Below are positions 8,392 through 16,800 of a stretch of DNA of 41,267 bases, piece by piece; the first letter of the stretch is position 1, and each line of letters starts with the position of its first letter. The notes beneath the pieces were generated by a model, which saw only the letters and a list, made by a program, of their open reading frames with translations, was not told where the DNA came from and searched no databases. A program made the translations under genes and the position numbers. The stretch lies in contig NZ_JAGIBH010000007.1 of assembly GCF_017744445.1 (NCBI RefSeq), positions 182,358 through 223,624 of the forward strand. Direction: 5' to 3'. Source of the DNA: Caulobacter sp. (lineage in GTDB: Bacteria > Pseudomonadota > Alphaproteobacteria > Caulobacterales > Caulobacteraceae).

Positions 8392-10317
8392 GTGAATTTC
8401 GGCAATTTCAGGATCCCCACGAAGCTGCTGGTCGTGTTCGGCGTGCTGCTGGCGACCATCGCGACGATGGGCGTGGCGTTGTTCATCAACTCCAAGGTCC
8501 TGGAGCACTCGGTCGCCCGCACCGATCGCGCCTACAAGGTGATGCAGGCGGCCGACACGGCCACCTTCCGCCTGACCCGCCAGGAAAACTCGCTGCGCGG
8601 CTACCTGCTCTCGGGCGACGACTATTACGTCAAGCGCATCGAGACCGTGCACAAGGTCAAGTTCTTCGGCGCCCTGGACAAGCTGGACCAGCTGGAAGCC
8701 GACAAGGCCCAGGTGCAGGCGATCCGCGACGCCTATGCCGGCTATCGCAAGGAAGCCATCGACCCGGCCCTGAAGCTGGGCGCCGATCCGGCCACCCGTC
8801 CGCAGGCCGTCGAGCTGGTGCGTAACGACGGCGTCGCCGACAAGGCCGTGGTGCCGGTCGAGGACGCCCTGGAAGCCATCCAGACCTGGGCCCAGGCCCA
8901 GATCGACGCCGAGGCCCTGGCCCAGAAGAAGGCCCAGGCGCTGTCGAACCTGGTGCTGACCGCCGGCATCCTGCTGAGCGCCGCCATCGCGCTGGGCGGT
9001 GGTCTGCTGCTGTCGACCTCGATCGCCAAGCCGGTCGCCGCCATGACCGCCGCCATGCGCCGCCTGGCCTCGGGCGACAACGCCATCGAGGTTCCGGCCA
9101 CCGATCGCCAAGACGAAGTCGGCCAGATGGCCGCCGCCGTGATCCACTTCAAGGAAGCCGCGATCGCCAAGATCCGCGTCGAACAGGACGCCGAGAAGAC
9201 CCGCACCGCCGCCGAGCGCGACCGCGCCGCCAATGACGACGAGCGCCGCGCCGCCGAGGCCGAGCAGGCCGAGGTGGTCGAGGCCCTGGCCTCGGGCCTG
9301 TCGCGCCTGGCCGGCGGGGACCTGACCGCCCGCATCGACGCGCCGTTCGCCGGCCGCTACCAGCAGCTGCGCGAGGACTTCAACGAAGCCGTCGCCAAGC
9401 TGCAGGACGCCATGAAGGCCATCGTCGCGGCCACCGGTGGCGTCAATGCCGGCTCGGACGAGATCGCCGAAGCCTCCAACAACCTGTCGCGCCGCACCGA
9501 GCAGCAGGCCGCCGCCCTGGAAGAGACCGCCGCCGCCCTGGACGAGATCACCGCCACGGTCCGCAAGACCGCGTCGGGCGCCAAGGAAGCCTCGCAGGTC
9601 GTGGCCGCCGCCCGCTCGGACGCCGAGCGCTCGGGCCGCATCGTCGGCCAGGCCGTCTCGGCAATGACCGAGATCGAGACCTCGTCCAGCCAGGTTAGCC
9701 AGATCATCGGCGTGATCGACGAAATCGCCTTCCAGACCAACCTGCTGGCTCTGAACGCCGGCGTCGAGGCCGCCCGCGCCGGTGAAGCCGGCCGTGGTTT
9801 TGCGGTCGTCGCCCAGGAAGTCCGGGCCCTGGCCCAGCGCTCGGCCGACGCGGCCAAGGAGATCAAGCAGCTGATCTCGACCTCGACCTCGCAGGTCGAG
9901 GCCGGCGTGGACCTGGTCGGCCAGACCGGCGAGGCGCTGAACCGCATCGTCGAGCAGGTCGCCTCGATCGACGCCCTGATGCAGGAGATCTCGGCCTCGA
10001 CCACCGAACAGGCCACCGGCCTGAACGAGGTCAATACCGCCGTGAACCAGATGGATCAGGTCGTCCAGCAGAACGCCGCGATGGTGGAAGAGGCCACGGC
10101 CGCGACCCACTCGCTGAAGAACGAAGCCGGTTCGCTGGCCAGCATGGTGTCGCGCTTCAAGGTCGGCGCCGAAAACGCCGCCGTCGCGCCGGCCTCGCGT
10201 CCCGGTCAGCGCCCGGCCACGCCGGTCGTCAACCGCGCCAAGCCGGCGGCTCGCCCCGCGCCGGTGTCGCGTGGCAACACCGCCGTGGCGGTCAGCGAGG
10301 ACTGGGAAGAGTTCTGA
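8392..10317 (+). CDS. Methyl-accepting chemotaxis protein
   Basis: A 641-residue chemoreceptor. TM1 is at about residues 8-30, then a four-helix-type periplasmic sensor of about 150 residues (contains RLTRQENSLRGYLLSGDDYY), TM2 at about 187-208, a HAMP domain, a charged coiled coil, a second HAMP-like unit (LAGGDLTARIDAPFAGRY) and the signalling hairpin whose tip reads AFQTNLLALNAGVEAARAGEAGRGFAVVA in overlapping pieces. The last residues are DWEEF, matching the aromatic-x-x-aromatic pentapeptide that tethers CheR/CheB in other receptors, after a flexible Pro/Ala-rich linker. The start is the GTG at 8392 with TGGAGG six bases upstream; the TTG at 8380 would place the ribosome site inside the gene. 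The ligand is unknown. It is monocistronic, with a hairpin downstream. Confidence 0.95.
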   Translation: MNFGNFRIPTKLLVVFGVLLATIATMGVALFINSKVLEHSVARTDRAYKVMQAADTATFRLTRQENSLRGYLLSGDDYYVKRIETVHKVKFFGALDKLDQLEADKAQVQAIRDAYAGYRKEAIDPALKLGADPATRPQAVELVRNDGVADKAVVPVEDALEAIQTWAQAQIDAEALAQKKAQALSNLVLTAGILLSAAIALGGGLLLSTSIAKPVAAMTAAMRRLASGDNAIEVPATDRQDEVGQMAAAVIHFKEAAIAKIRVEQDAEKTRTAAERDRAANDDERRAAEAEQAEVVEALASGLSRLAGGDLTARIDAPFAGRYQQLREDFNEAVAKLQDAMKAIVAATGGVNAGSDEIAEASNNLSRRTEQQAAALEETAAALDEITATVRKTASGAKEASQVVAAARSDAERSGRIVGQAVSAMTEIETSSSQVSQIIGVIDEIAFQTNLLALNAGVEAARAGEAGRGFAVVAQEVRALAQRSADAAKEIKQLISTSTSQVEAGVDLVGQTGEALNRIVEQVASIDALMQEISASTTEQATGLNEVNTAVNQMDQVVQQNAAMVEEATAATHSLKNEAGSLASMVSRFKVGAENAAVAPASRPGQRPATPVVNRAKPAARPAPVSRGNTAVAVSEDWEEF

Positions 10318-10344
10318 TCGCCTAGCCGCGATCGTCGAGACTTG

Positions 10345-10376
10345 AAGGGCTCTCCGGGAAACCGGAGGGCCCTTTG
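10345..10376 (+). terminator. Rho-independent terminator after the chemoreceptor gene
   Basis: GGGCTCTCCGG (10347-10357), loop GAAA, CCGGAGGGCCC (10362-10372), followed by TTTGCC. The stem is perfect apart from one wobble. It lies between two convergent genes; the leading AA pairs with the trailing TT. Confidence 0.75.
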
Positions 10377-10380
10377 CCTA

Positions 10381-10518
10381 TCAGCCCTTGTTCAGGGCGA
10401 TCGTCTCGAACGACGACTTGGTCGTCTGCGGCTGATGGCTCGCGCCAGGGGTCGGCAACGCCAGGCCGATGGCGGCGGCGATGAGGAGGGCGACGGCGAA
10501 GAAGGCCTTGCTGGCCAT
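10381..10518 (-). CDS. Small single-pass membrane or exported peptide, 45 residues
   Basis: The peptide has one hydrophobic segment (MASKAFFAVALLIAAAIGLALP) followed by about 20 polar residues ending ALNKG. The ATG at 10518 is preceded by ATAGGACC, a weak ribosome site. The frame extends upstream to 10656, but that part lacks a site and looks like non-coding sequence. It could be a small membrane protein or a cleaved exported peptide. I do not recognise a family. It faces the chemoreceptor gene across the shared terminator. Confidence 0.5.
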   Translation of the reverse strand: MASKAFFAVALLIAAAIGLALPTPGASHQPQTTKSSFETIALNKG

Positions 10519-10658
10519 GGTCCTATCTCTGGTCTGCGTTTCTAAGGCGACGATCGCGGACGCTGACGCAGGCACAGATGGCCCTGCTCGCGCCGGGTTC
10601 AAGGCTTCGTCGACCAGCGTTCGCGTAAGTGCGACGAAAGCGTCCTGATCCGACAAGA

Positions 10659-10692
10659 AAGGCCGGAAACCGCCTTTGCGGTTCCCGGCCTT
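10659..10692 (-). terminator. Strong hairpin terminator downstream of the thiolase gene
   Basis: Arms 10659-10673 and 10678-10692 pair over 15 bases with one A-C mismatch (AAGGCCGG.. with ..CCGGCCTT). Read leftward, the hairpin is followed by TTTCTTGTC, so it should end transcripts from the thiolase. Read rightward it is followed by ATTTC, so it may be bidirectional. Confidence 0.7.
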
Positions 10693-10721
10693 ATTTCGGG
10701 GTCGAAATGGAACTTTCTACG

Positions 10722-10810
10722 CTGTCATCCCGGCCGCAGCGGAGCGGAGAGCCGGGATCGCGGAAAGCTCGGTGCTCCCTGCGGTCCCGGGTCTTCGCCC
10801 GGGATGACAG
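10722..10810. repeat. REP-like inverted repeat downstream of the thiolase gene
   Basis: CTGTCATCCCGG at 10722-10733 pairs perfectly with CCGGGATGACAG at 10799-10810. An inner pair (CCGGGATCGC.. near 10752 with ..GCGGTCCCGG near 10781) matches at 10 of 12 positions. The sequence class differs from the other four elements in the window. Confidence 0.7.
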
Positions 10811-10817
10811 TTGTGGG

Positions 10818-12005
10818 CTAGAAGATCTCGAAGAGACCCGCCGCGCCCATCCCACCGCCGATGCACATGGTCACCACACCCAGCTTGGCCTTGCGGCGCT
10901 TGCCTTCCAGCAAGAGGTGGCCGGCGCAGCGGGCGCCGGTCATGCCAAAGGGGTGGCCGATGGCGATCGAGCCGCCGTTGACGTTGTACTTCTCCGGATC
11001 GATGCCCAGCTTGTCGCGGCTGTAGAGGCACTGGCTGGCGAAGGCCTCGTTCAGCTCCCACAGGTCGATGTCGTCGACCTTCAGGCCGTGGCGTTCCAGC
11101 AGGCGCGGCACGGCGAAGACCGGGCCGATGCCCATCTCGTCGGGCTCGCAGCCGGCGATGGCGAAGCCCTTGAACAGGCCCAGCGGCTCGAGATTGCGCT
11201 TGGCCGCTTCCTTGGCTTCCATGATCACCACGGCGGCCGCGCCGTCCGACAGCTGGCTGGCGTTGCCGGCGGTGACGAAATTGCCCGGGCCCTTGACCGG
11301 CTCCAGCTTGGCCAGCCCTTCCAGCGTGGTGTCGGGACGATTGCACTCGTCCTTGCTGACGACATAGTCGACCAGGCTCTCTTCCTTGGTCTCCTTGTTG
11401 ACCACCTTCATCTTGGTGGCCATCGGCACGATCTCGTCGTCGAACAGGCCGGCGGCCTGGGCGGCGGCGATGCGCTGCTGGCTGCGCAGGGCGTATTCGT
11501 CCTGGTACTCGCGGCTGACATTGTAGCGCTTGGCGACGATGTCGGCGGTGTCGATCATCGCCATCCACAGGGCCGGATGGGTCTTGAGCAGCTTCTCTTC
11601 GGTGATGTGGTAGCGGTTCATGTGGCCGCTGGCGTTGACCAGCGAGATCGACTCCACGCCGCCGCCGACCGCGACGGGCGCGCCGTCGTTGCGGACATAG
11701 TTGGCGGCCGTGGCGATCGCCTGCAGGCCCGACGAGCAGAAGCGGTTGACCGTCTGGCCCGAGGTGGTCACCGGCAGGCCGGCCCACATCGCCGCGTTGC
11801 GGGCGACGTTCATGCCGGTGGCGCCTTCGGGGCCGCCGCAGCCCAGGACGACATCCTCGACTTCCGCGCCTTCCAGGCCGGCGCGCGACACGGCGTGCTG
11901 GATGGCGTGGCCGGCCATGGCCGCGCCGTGGGTGTTGTTGAAGCCGCCGCGAACGGACTTGGCCAGGCCCGTGCGGGCGTAAGAGACGATGACCGCTTCG
12001 CGCAT
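10818..12005 (-). CDS. Acetyl-CoA C-acyltransferase (thiolase, FadA type)
   Basis: A 395-residue thiolase that cleaves 3-ketoacyl-CoA (beta-oxidation) or condenses acetyl-CoA. The nucleophilic cysteine is Cys90 in NRFCSSGLQ. The remaining active-site blocks are [21 protein letters not shown] (His) and the second cysteine in [11 protein letters not shown]. Length and order are standard. The sequence is closer to the degradative FadA type than to PhaA, by overall impression only. The ATG at 12005 starts MREAVIV. It is transcribed leftward alone, divergent from the TonB receptor gene, and ends in front of a REP element and a terminator. Confidence 0.95.
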   Translation of the reverse strand: MREAVIVSYARTGLAKSVRGGFNNTHGAAMAGHAIQHAVSRAGLEGAEVEDVVLGCGGPEGATGMNVARNAAMWAGLPVTTSGQTVNRFCSSGLQAIATAANYVRNDGAPVAVGGGVESISLVNASGHMNRYHITEEKLLKTHPALWMAMIDTADIVAKRYNVSREYQDEYALRSQQRIAAAQAAGLFDDEIVPMATKMKVVNKETKEESLVDYVVSKDECNRPDTTLEGLAKLEPVKGPGNFVTAGNASQLSDGAAAVVIMEAKEAAKRNLEPLGLFKGFAIAGCEPDEMGIGPVFAVPRLLERHGLKVDDIDLWELNEAFASQCLYSRDKLGIDPEKYNVNGGSIAIGHPFGMTGARCAGHLLLEGKRRKAKLGVVTMCIGGGMGAAGLFEIF

Positions 12006-12148
12006 TGAGGCGCACTCCCCGTTAAAACATTAGTTTGAATTGCCGCCACCCTAGACCGGCTTTTCGCGGTGCGAAAGATCACGTGCGCGTCAACGTCATG
12101 CAGTCCCTGTTCGGACCCACTTTTCATACGTCGATTTCGAAAGCTTCG

Positions 12149-12160
12149 GACACCGGTGTC
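12149..12160. promoter_or_regulatory. Perfect 12-base palindrome, possible operator
   Basis: GACACCGGTGTC lies in the 276-base gap between the divergent thiolase and TonB-receptor genes, about 35 bases upstream of the candidate receptor promoter. A compact palindrome with central CG is the shape of LacI-family operators, but no such regulator is in the window. This is a candidate from shape and position only. Confidence 0.4.
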
Positions 12161-12193
12161 TAAAACACTGATTTCTCGGCCTTTCGTTTCGCG

Positions 12194-12220
12194 TTGACTT
12201 TCCCCGATTCCAGGATGAAC
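12194..12220 (+). promoter_or_regulatory. Candidate promoter of the TonB receptor with an internal CcrM site
   Basis: TTGACT at 12194-12199 and GGATGAAC at 12213-12220 are 13 bases apart, 60 bases before the start codon. A GATTC (12206-12210), the target of the cell-cycle methyltransferase CcrM, sits between the two elements. This is the arrangement described for GcrA-controlled promoters. The -10 match is only partial. Confidence 0.4.
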
Positions 12221-12281
12221 GCTGCGATTGTGTCGTGAGCTCGACCTCGCGACGCCAAAAAATGCCGTACGGGAGGTAAGA

Positions 12282-14666
12282 ATGACCAAAGCTACATCGC
12301 GCCGTCAGGCGCGTCGCGCGCTGCTGGGCGCCAGCGCGCTCTCTACACTGCTGTTGCTGCCAGGTCTGGCCGCCGCTCAGCAGGACACCGCCGTCGAGGA
12401 GATCATCGTCACCGCCACCAAGCGCGACGCGACGATCCAGGACATCCCCTTCTCGATCAACGCCCAGACGGAAAAGGACATCCAGCGCTCGGGCGCCGTC
12501 ACCCTGGAAGACCTGTCGCGCAACGTGGCCGGCCTGACGATCCAGAACCTGGGCCCGGGCCAGAGCCAGGTCTCGGTGCGCGGGGTCTCGGCCGGCCAGG
12601 TCGTCCGCGACCAGCCGGGCGTCAAGGAGCAGGTCGGGGTCTATCTCGACGAGTCCGTGATCTCGCTGTCGCTGTTCACGCCCGACATCGACCTCTTTGA
12701 CCTGAACCGCGTCGAGACCCTGCGCGGTCCGCAGGGCACGCTGTTCGGCTCGGGTTCGGTCGGCGGCACGATCCGCTACATCACCAACCAGCCCAAGCTG
12801 GGCGTGAAGGAAGGGACCTTCGAGGCCAACGCCAACCTGGTGGGCGGCGACGACTTCGGCGGCCACGTGAAGGGCGCGGTCAACATCCCGATCTCCGACA
12901 AGGTCGCCATGCGCGCGGTCGGCTACCTGACCCGCTACGGCGGCTTCATCGACGCCCGTAAGGAAGGCGGCAAGGTTGAGAAGAACGTCAATGACGGCAC
13001 GCGTCGCGGCGGCCGGGTGTCGTTCTATGTCGAGCCGAACGAGACCTTCAACTTCACCCCCCGCATCGTCTACCAGGAGATCCGGGCCCACGGCTTCAAC
13101 CGCCAGGAATCGTTCAACCTCTTCGCCAATCCCAACACCACGACGCGGCCCAAGATCGCCCTGGGTGAGCGTGAACAGTACCTGCTGCTGGACGAAAGCT
13201 TCGCCGACGACACGATGCTGGCGGACCTGACCGCCAACCTCAATCTGGGCGGCGCGACCCTGACCTCGGTCACCAGCTATATCGACCGCAACATCACCGT
13301 GAACCGCGACGCCAGCGCGCTGTCGGGCAGCGTCTCGGTCGATCTGGGCTTCCCGGCCGCGGCGGTGACCCTGCCGTCCAAGCTGGTCGACACCACCGAT
13401 CTCGAGCAATTCACCCAGGAACTGCGCCTGGCCTCGACCGGCGAGGGGCCGTTCCAGTGGGTGGTCGGCGGCTTCTATTCCAAGGTCGACCGCGTCTATG
13501 AGCAGACCCTGCCGACCCCCGGCTACGACGCCTATACCGACGCCGTGCTGGGCGCCGGCACCTCGGCGGCGGTGCGCAACGGCTTCGCGGCCAACTCACC
13601 CTACAACGCCTACCTGCCCTACAACATCAAACAGAAGGCGGTGTTCGGGGAGGTGAACTACACCCTGGGCAAGCTGACCGCGACGGCGGGCGGGCGCTAC
13701 TACGACTTCAGCGAAACCCGGCAGTTCAAGTCCGGCGGCCTGTTCGCCAACGGCGACAACCGCACCGACAAGACCTCGTCGGACGGCTTCACCCCGCGCT
13801 TCCTGCTGAGCTACGAGGCGACCGACCGCGTCACCTTCAACGCCCAGGCTTCGAAGGGCTTCCGCCTGGGCGGCGTCAACGACCCGCTGAACCTGCCGCT
13901 GTGCTCGGCCCAGGACCGGGCGATCTTCGGCGGCTACCAGAAGTATGACGACGAGACGCTGTGGAACTACGAGGGCGGCGTGAAGTCGCGCTTCGGCGGC
14001 GTCACCTTCAACGGCGCGGTGTTCTACACCGACATCAAGAACCTGCAGACCACCCTGGACGCCGGTTCGTGCAGCTCGCGCGTGGTGTTCAACGTGGCCA
14101 AGGCCCACACCAAGGGCGTCGAGGGCGAGCTGACCGCGCGCCTGGCCCCGGGGTTGGACATCGGCCTGTCGGGCAGCCTGCTGGAAGCCGAGTTCGACAC
14201 CACGGTGAAGGACGGCACGGGCGCGGTGATCGGCGGCATCCGCGAGGGCAACCGCCTGCCGTCGGTGCCCAAGTTCCAGGTCTCGTTCGACGTCACCTAC
14301 AGCCGCGAGGTGTGGGATGGCGCGAACGGCTATCTGAAGGCTTCGGTCCAGCACGTCGGCAGCCGCTACACCCAGGCCAGCGACCAGGAGAACAACCCGC
14401 GCTCGTTCGTCTCGGGCCTGCCGTTCGGCGGGGCGACGGGGACCGTGCCGACGGTCGTGAACCTGCAGCTGCCCAGCTATGAGATCGTCAATCTCAGCGC
14501 CGGGGTCGAGATGACGGACGGCGTGGACATCACCCTCTACGTCAACAACCTGTTCGACGAGAACGCCCTGCTGTCCTTCGACCGCGAACGCGGCGGCCGG
14601 GCGCGCCTGGGCTATTCGGTGGGCCAGCCGCGCACTGCGGGCGTGACGATCCGCAAGTCGTTCTAA
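12282..14666 (+). CDS. TonB-dependent outer-membrane receptor
   Basis: A 794-residue active importer of the outer membrane. The signal peptide ends GLAAAQQ. The TonB box is EEIIVTATKR at about residues 39-48, followed by the plug (PFSINAQTEKDI, VSVRGV, RVETLRGPQGTLFGSGSVGGTIRYIT) and a 22-strand barrel ending in Phe (TIRKSF). The ATG at 12282 has GGGAGGTAAG just upstream. The receptor is of the general type common in Caulobacter and sphingomonads for plant-derived or aromatic compounds, siderophores and sugars; no substrate can be named. The upstream gap holds a candidate promoter with a GANTC site and a palindrome. Confidence 0.95.
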   Translation: MTKATSRRQARRALLGASALSTLLLLPGLAAAQQDTAVEEIIVTATKRDATIQDIPFSINAQTEKDIQRSGAVTLEDLSRNVAGLTIQNLGPGQSQVSVRGVSAGQVVRDQPGVKEQVGVYLDESVISLSLFTPDIDLFDLNRVETLRGPQGTLFGSGSVGGTIRYITNQPKLGVKEGTFEANANLVGGDDFGGHVKGAVNIPISDKVAMRAVGYLTRYGGFIDARKEGGKVEKNVNDGTRRGGRVSFYVEPNETFNFTPRIVYQEIRAHGFNRQESFNLFANPNTTTRPKIALGEREQYLLLDESFADDTMLADLTANLNLGGATLTSVTSYIDRNITVNRDASALSGSVSVDLGFPAAAVTLPSKLVDTTDLEQFTQELRLASTGEGPFQWVVGGFYSKVDRVYEQTLPTPGYDAYTDAVLGAGTSAAVRNGFAANSPYNAYLPYNIKQKAVFGEVNYTLGKLTATAGGRYYDFSETRQFKSGGLFANGDNRTDKTSSDGFTPRFLLSYEATDRVTFNAQASKGFRLGGVNDPLNLPLCSAQDRAIFGGYQKYDDETLWNYEGGVKSRFGGVTFNGAVFYTDIKNLQTTLDAGSCSSRVVFNVAKAHTKGVEGELTARLAPGLDIGLSGSLLEAEFDTTVKDGTGAVIGGIREGNRLPSVPKFQVSFDVTYSREVWDGANGYLKASVQHVGSRYTQASDQENNPRSFVSGLPFGGATGTVPTVVNLQLPSYEIVNLSAGVEMTDGVDITLYVNNLFDENALLSFDRERGGRARLGYSVGQPRTAGVTIRKSF

Positions 14667-14673
14667 TGGGTGA

Positions 14674-14699
14674 GGGGCGGTCGCTTTGGCGGCCGCCCC
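14674..14699. terminator. GC-rich hairpin between convergent genes
   Basis: GGGGCGGTC (14674-14682) pairs with GGCCGCCCC (14691-14699), with one wobble, eight bases after the receptor stop. No T-run follows on either side, so its efficiency as an intrinsic terminator is doubtful. Confidence 0.5.
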
Positions 14700-14715
14700 G
14701 CATCACGCCGGGACC

Positions 14716-15120
14716 TTACGCTCCCGCCTCCGCCAGAGGATCCGCATGGCGGTGGACCAGTTTCCAGCCGCCGTCCTCGCGGCGGAACAGTTCGGTGATC
14801 CGCAGGTGCATTTCGACCGGCTCGGGCTTGCCGGCCATGCGCACCTTGGCGTGCTGCAGCCCGGTCCAGTAGGCGAGGTCGCCGACGCTGTCGCTGTGCA
14901 GGATCTCCAGCCGCGTCTCGCCGCCCTCGCAGAAGACCTCGGCGTCGCGGGCATAGATGTTGGCCACCCACTCGGCGCCTTCCTCGTGCCCGCCGCGCGG
15001 TGGGAAGAAGCTGGCCGGGCAAGCGGTGGCGGCCATCACGCCCAGCGGTCCGGCATGTCCGTTCACATAGGCCTCGGCGGCCTGGCGGCGGATCTCGAGA
15101 AAGGCGTCGAAGTCGGACAT
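14716..15120 (-). CDS. SnoaL/NTF2-like protein, DUF4440 type
   Basis: A 134-residue soluble protein. The N-terminal helix is MSDFDAFLEIRRQAAEAYVNG, and the tail reads LRITELFRREDGGWKLVHRHADP. That ending is the hallmark of the small cone-shaped NTF2 fold used by SnoaL/DUF4440 proteins (enzymes, binding proteins or degenerate domains). The ATG at 15120 has AGGAG upstream; an in-frame ATG at 15141 would add seven residues. The leader contains a perfect tandem 17-base duplication. It is convergent with the TonB receptor. No catalytic assignment is possible. Confidence 0.8.
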   Translation of the reverse strand: MSDFDAFLEIRRQAAEAYVNGHAGPLGVMAATACPASFFPPRGGHEEGAEWVANIYARDAEVFCEGGETRLEILHSDSVGDLAYWTGLQHAKVRMAGKPEPVEMHLRITELFRREDGGWKLVHRHADPLAEAGA

Positions 15121-15129
15121 GGCGGCTCT

Positions 15130-15163
15130 CCTGATGGTCATTCAGGCCTGATGGTCATTCAGG
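15130..15163. repeat. Tandem 17-base duplication spanning the ribosome-binding site
   Basis: CCTGATGGTCATTCAGG occurs twice back to back (15130-15146 and 15147-15163). On the minus strand each copy carries an ATG, and its last bases (CAGG) contribute to the AGGAG site of the SnoaL-like gene. Each unit is also a partial palindrome (CCTGA...TCAGG). Confidence 0.9.
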
Positions 15164-15199
15164 AAAGCGTTTTGAGACGGTCTAGGTTTCCCGAAAGTG

Positions 15200-15901
15200 C
15201 TACCGCTTGGGCAGGATCGTCAGGCCGTCGGGCAGTTCGTTGCGGTCGTCGCCGCGCGGGGGGACGTGGGCGGCCAGGATCGCGCCGGTGCGGGTGACGG
15301 CGGCGACGAAGCCGTCGGCGATCTTGCCTTGCTTGAGGCCGCCGACCAGGTCGGCCACCACCTCGTCCCAGACCGTGTCGGGCGCGGCCTTGTAGATGCC
15401 CTCGTCGGCGATGACCTCGACCCGGTGCTCGGCTAGGGCGGCGAAGATCAGCACGCCGGTGCGGTCACGGGTGACGTGCAGGCCGTGGCCCAGGAACTGC
15501 TCCATGGCCGCGCGGCGCACGCGGGCGGTCTTCAGCGAACCGGGGGTGAGGGCGCGGCGCACCGGCGGGATCGATACGACCAGGGCCGCGATCACGAACA
15601 CCACCAGCTGCAGGGCGATATAGGTCGACAGCGCCGACAGGATCGCGCCGTCCAGGGCCGCCTGGTGGCCGATGCTCCAGCCGCCGAACAGCCGGGTCAG
15701 CATCTCGGGCCGGAAGCCGGCGAACAGCGCGGCGGCCGGCAAGACGAGCGCCGTGGCGGCGGCCCACACCAGCGGGGTCTCGCGATAGTCCGACACCTCG
15801 GGCGCCAGGACGCAGAAGATCTCGCCGGCGGTTGTCTTTTCCGCCTCGGCGACCGCGCCGGCGATGCGGTCGAGGTCCTGCGGGGTCATGCGTGTCGCCA
15901 T
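15200..15901 (-). CDS. TPM-domain membrane protein, second copy
   Basis: A 233-residue protein. After an N-terminal block (GAVAEAEKTTAGEIFCVLAPEVSDY) two hydrophobic segments follow at about 46-64 and 91-113. The C-terminal part (GVLIFAALAEHRVEVIADEGIYKAAPDTVWDEVVADL) resembles the TPM fold, the membrane-associated domain once linked to phosphatase activity (TLP18.3, Psb32, MOLO-1). The start at 15901 is one base from the stop of the upstream TPM gene, so the two are surely co-transcribed. The set lemA-TPM-TPM is recurrent in bacteria; its job is not well defined. Confidence 0.85.
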   Translation of the reverse strand: MATRMTPQDLDRIAGAVAEAEKTTAGEIFCVLAPEVSDYRETPLVWAAATALVLPAAALFAGFRPEMLTRLFGGWSIGHQAALDGAILSALSTYIALQLVVFVIAALVVSIPPVRRALTPGSLKTARVRRAAMEQFLGHGLHVTRDRTGVLIFAALAEHRVEVIADEGIYKAAPDTVWDEVVADLVGGLKQGKIADGFVAAVTRTGAILAAHVPPRGDDRNELPDGLTILPKR

Positions 15902-15902
15902 C

Positions 15903-16691
15903 TCACCAGCTCCCCGAACTGCCGCCGCCGCCGAACGATCCGCCGCCGCCGGAGAAGCCGCCTCCGCCGCCGCCCCAGCCGCTGCCGCCGCCTCCGCTCC
16001 AGCCGCCTCCGCCGCGCCCGCTGTTGTTCAGCGCGCTGAGGATGATCCAGGGCAGGGCCGAGGAGAGGCCGCTGCGGCCGCGCCGGCCTCGGAACAGGCT
16101 CGAGAACACGAAGATGATGAACAGGAAGACCAGCAGCCCGACGATCGGCGAGCCCTGGGCCTTGTGCTTGGCGGGCTGGCTGGCCTGCGCGATGCGGGCC
16201 TTGGCCTGGTCGGCGGGCAGGCTCAGCTGCTCGACCAGGGCGTTGGTCCCCGCGACGATGCCGCCTTCCATGTCGCCATCGCGAAACTTCGGCAGGATGG
16301 CGCTCTGGATGATGACGCTGGACAGGGCGTCGGTCAGGACGGGCTCCAGCCCATAGCCGACCTCGATCCGCACCTTCCGCTCGTTGGGCGCGACCAGCAG
16401 GATGACGCCCGTGTTCTTGTCCTTTTCGCCGATGCCCCAGGTCCGGCCCAGCTGGTAGCCGTAGTCCTCGATCGGATAGCCCTGCAGGCTGGGGACCGTG
16501 GCCACGACCAGCTGGCGGCCGGTCGTGGTCTCGAGGTTCTCCAGCTTGGCCGACAGATCGCGCTCGGCGTCCGGCGACAGGATCCCGGCCCCGTCGACCA
16601 CGCGGCCGGTCAGGGCCGGGAAGGTCGGCGCGGCGAGGGCGGGGAGGGCAAGGGTCAAGGCTAAGACCAAAGCCACCCAAAACCCGCTCAT
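15903..16691 (-). CDS. TPM-domain protein with glycine-rich tail (YgcG type)
   Basis: A 262-residue exported protein. The signal peptide is MSGFWVALVLALTLALPALAAP. The TPM domain covers about residues 27-150 (GRVVDGAGILSPDAERDLSAKLENLE, TGVILLVAPNERKVRIEVGYGLEP). A membrane segment lies at about 190-205, followed by a Gly/Ser/Trp-rich tail typical of YgcG proteins. I chose the ATG at 16691 because it gives a normal signal peptide. That ATG lies inside the left arm of a REP element, so the ribosome site is drawn from the repeat (GCGGGG). The frame stays open through the repeat to 16799. It sits between lemA and the second TPM gene. Confidence 0.85.
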   Translation of the reverse strand: MSGFWVALVLALTLALPALAAPTFPALTGRVVDGAGILSPDAERDLSAKLENLETTTGRQLVVATVPSLQGYPIEDYGYQLGRTWGIGEKDKNTGVILLVAPNERKVRIEVGYGLEPVLTDALSSVIIQSAILPKFRDGDMEGGIVAGTNALVEQLSLPADQAKARIAQASQPAKHKAQGSPIVGLLVFLFIIFVFSSLFRGRRGRSGLSSALPWIILSALNNSGRGGGGWSGGGGSGWGGGGGGFSGGGGSFGGGGSSGSW

Positions 16692-16788
16692 CCCCGCGAA
16701 AGCGGGGACCCAAGCGGCGTTGGCGGCTGTAGCGCCACGCGAAACCGTCATGCTCGGCTTGGGTCCCCGCTTCCGCGGGGATGAGCGG
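16684..16788. repeat. REP-type paired inverted repeat between lemA and the TPM gene
   Basis: The 32-base arms at 16684-16715 and 16757-16788 are inverted repeats with one mismatch; each contains CATCCCCGCGAAAGCGGGG or a one-base variant. The left arm plus eight flanking bases (16684-16723) is identical to 38444-38483. The element lies inside a transcription unit and supplies the start codon of the downstream TPM gene. Confidence 0.9.
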
Positions 16789-16800
16789 AGATAGAACAAG

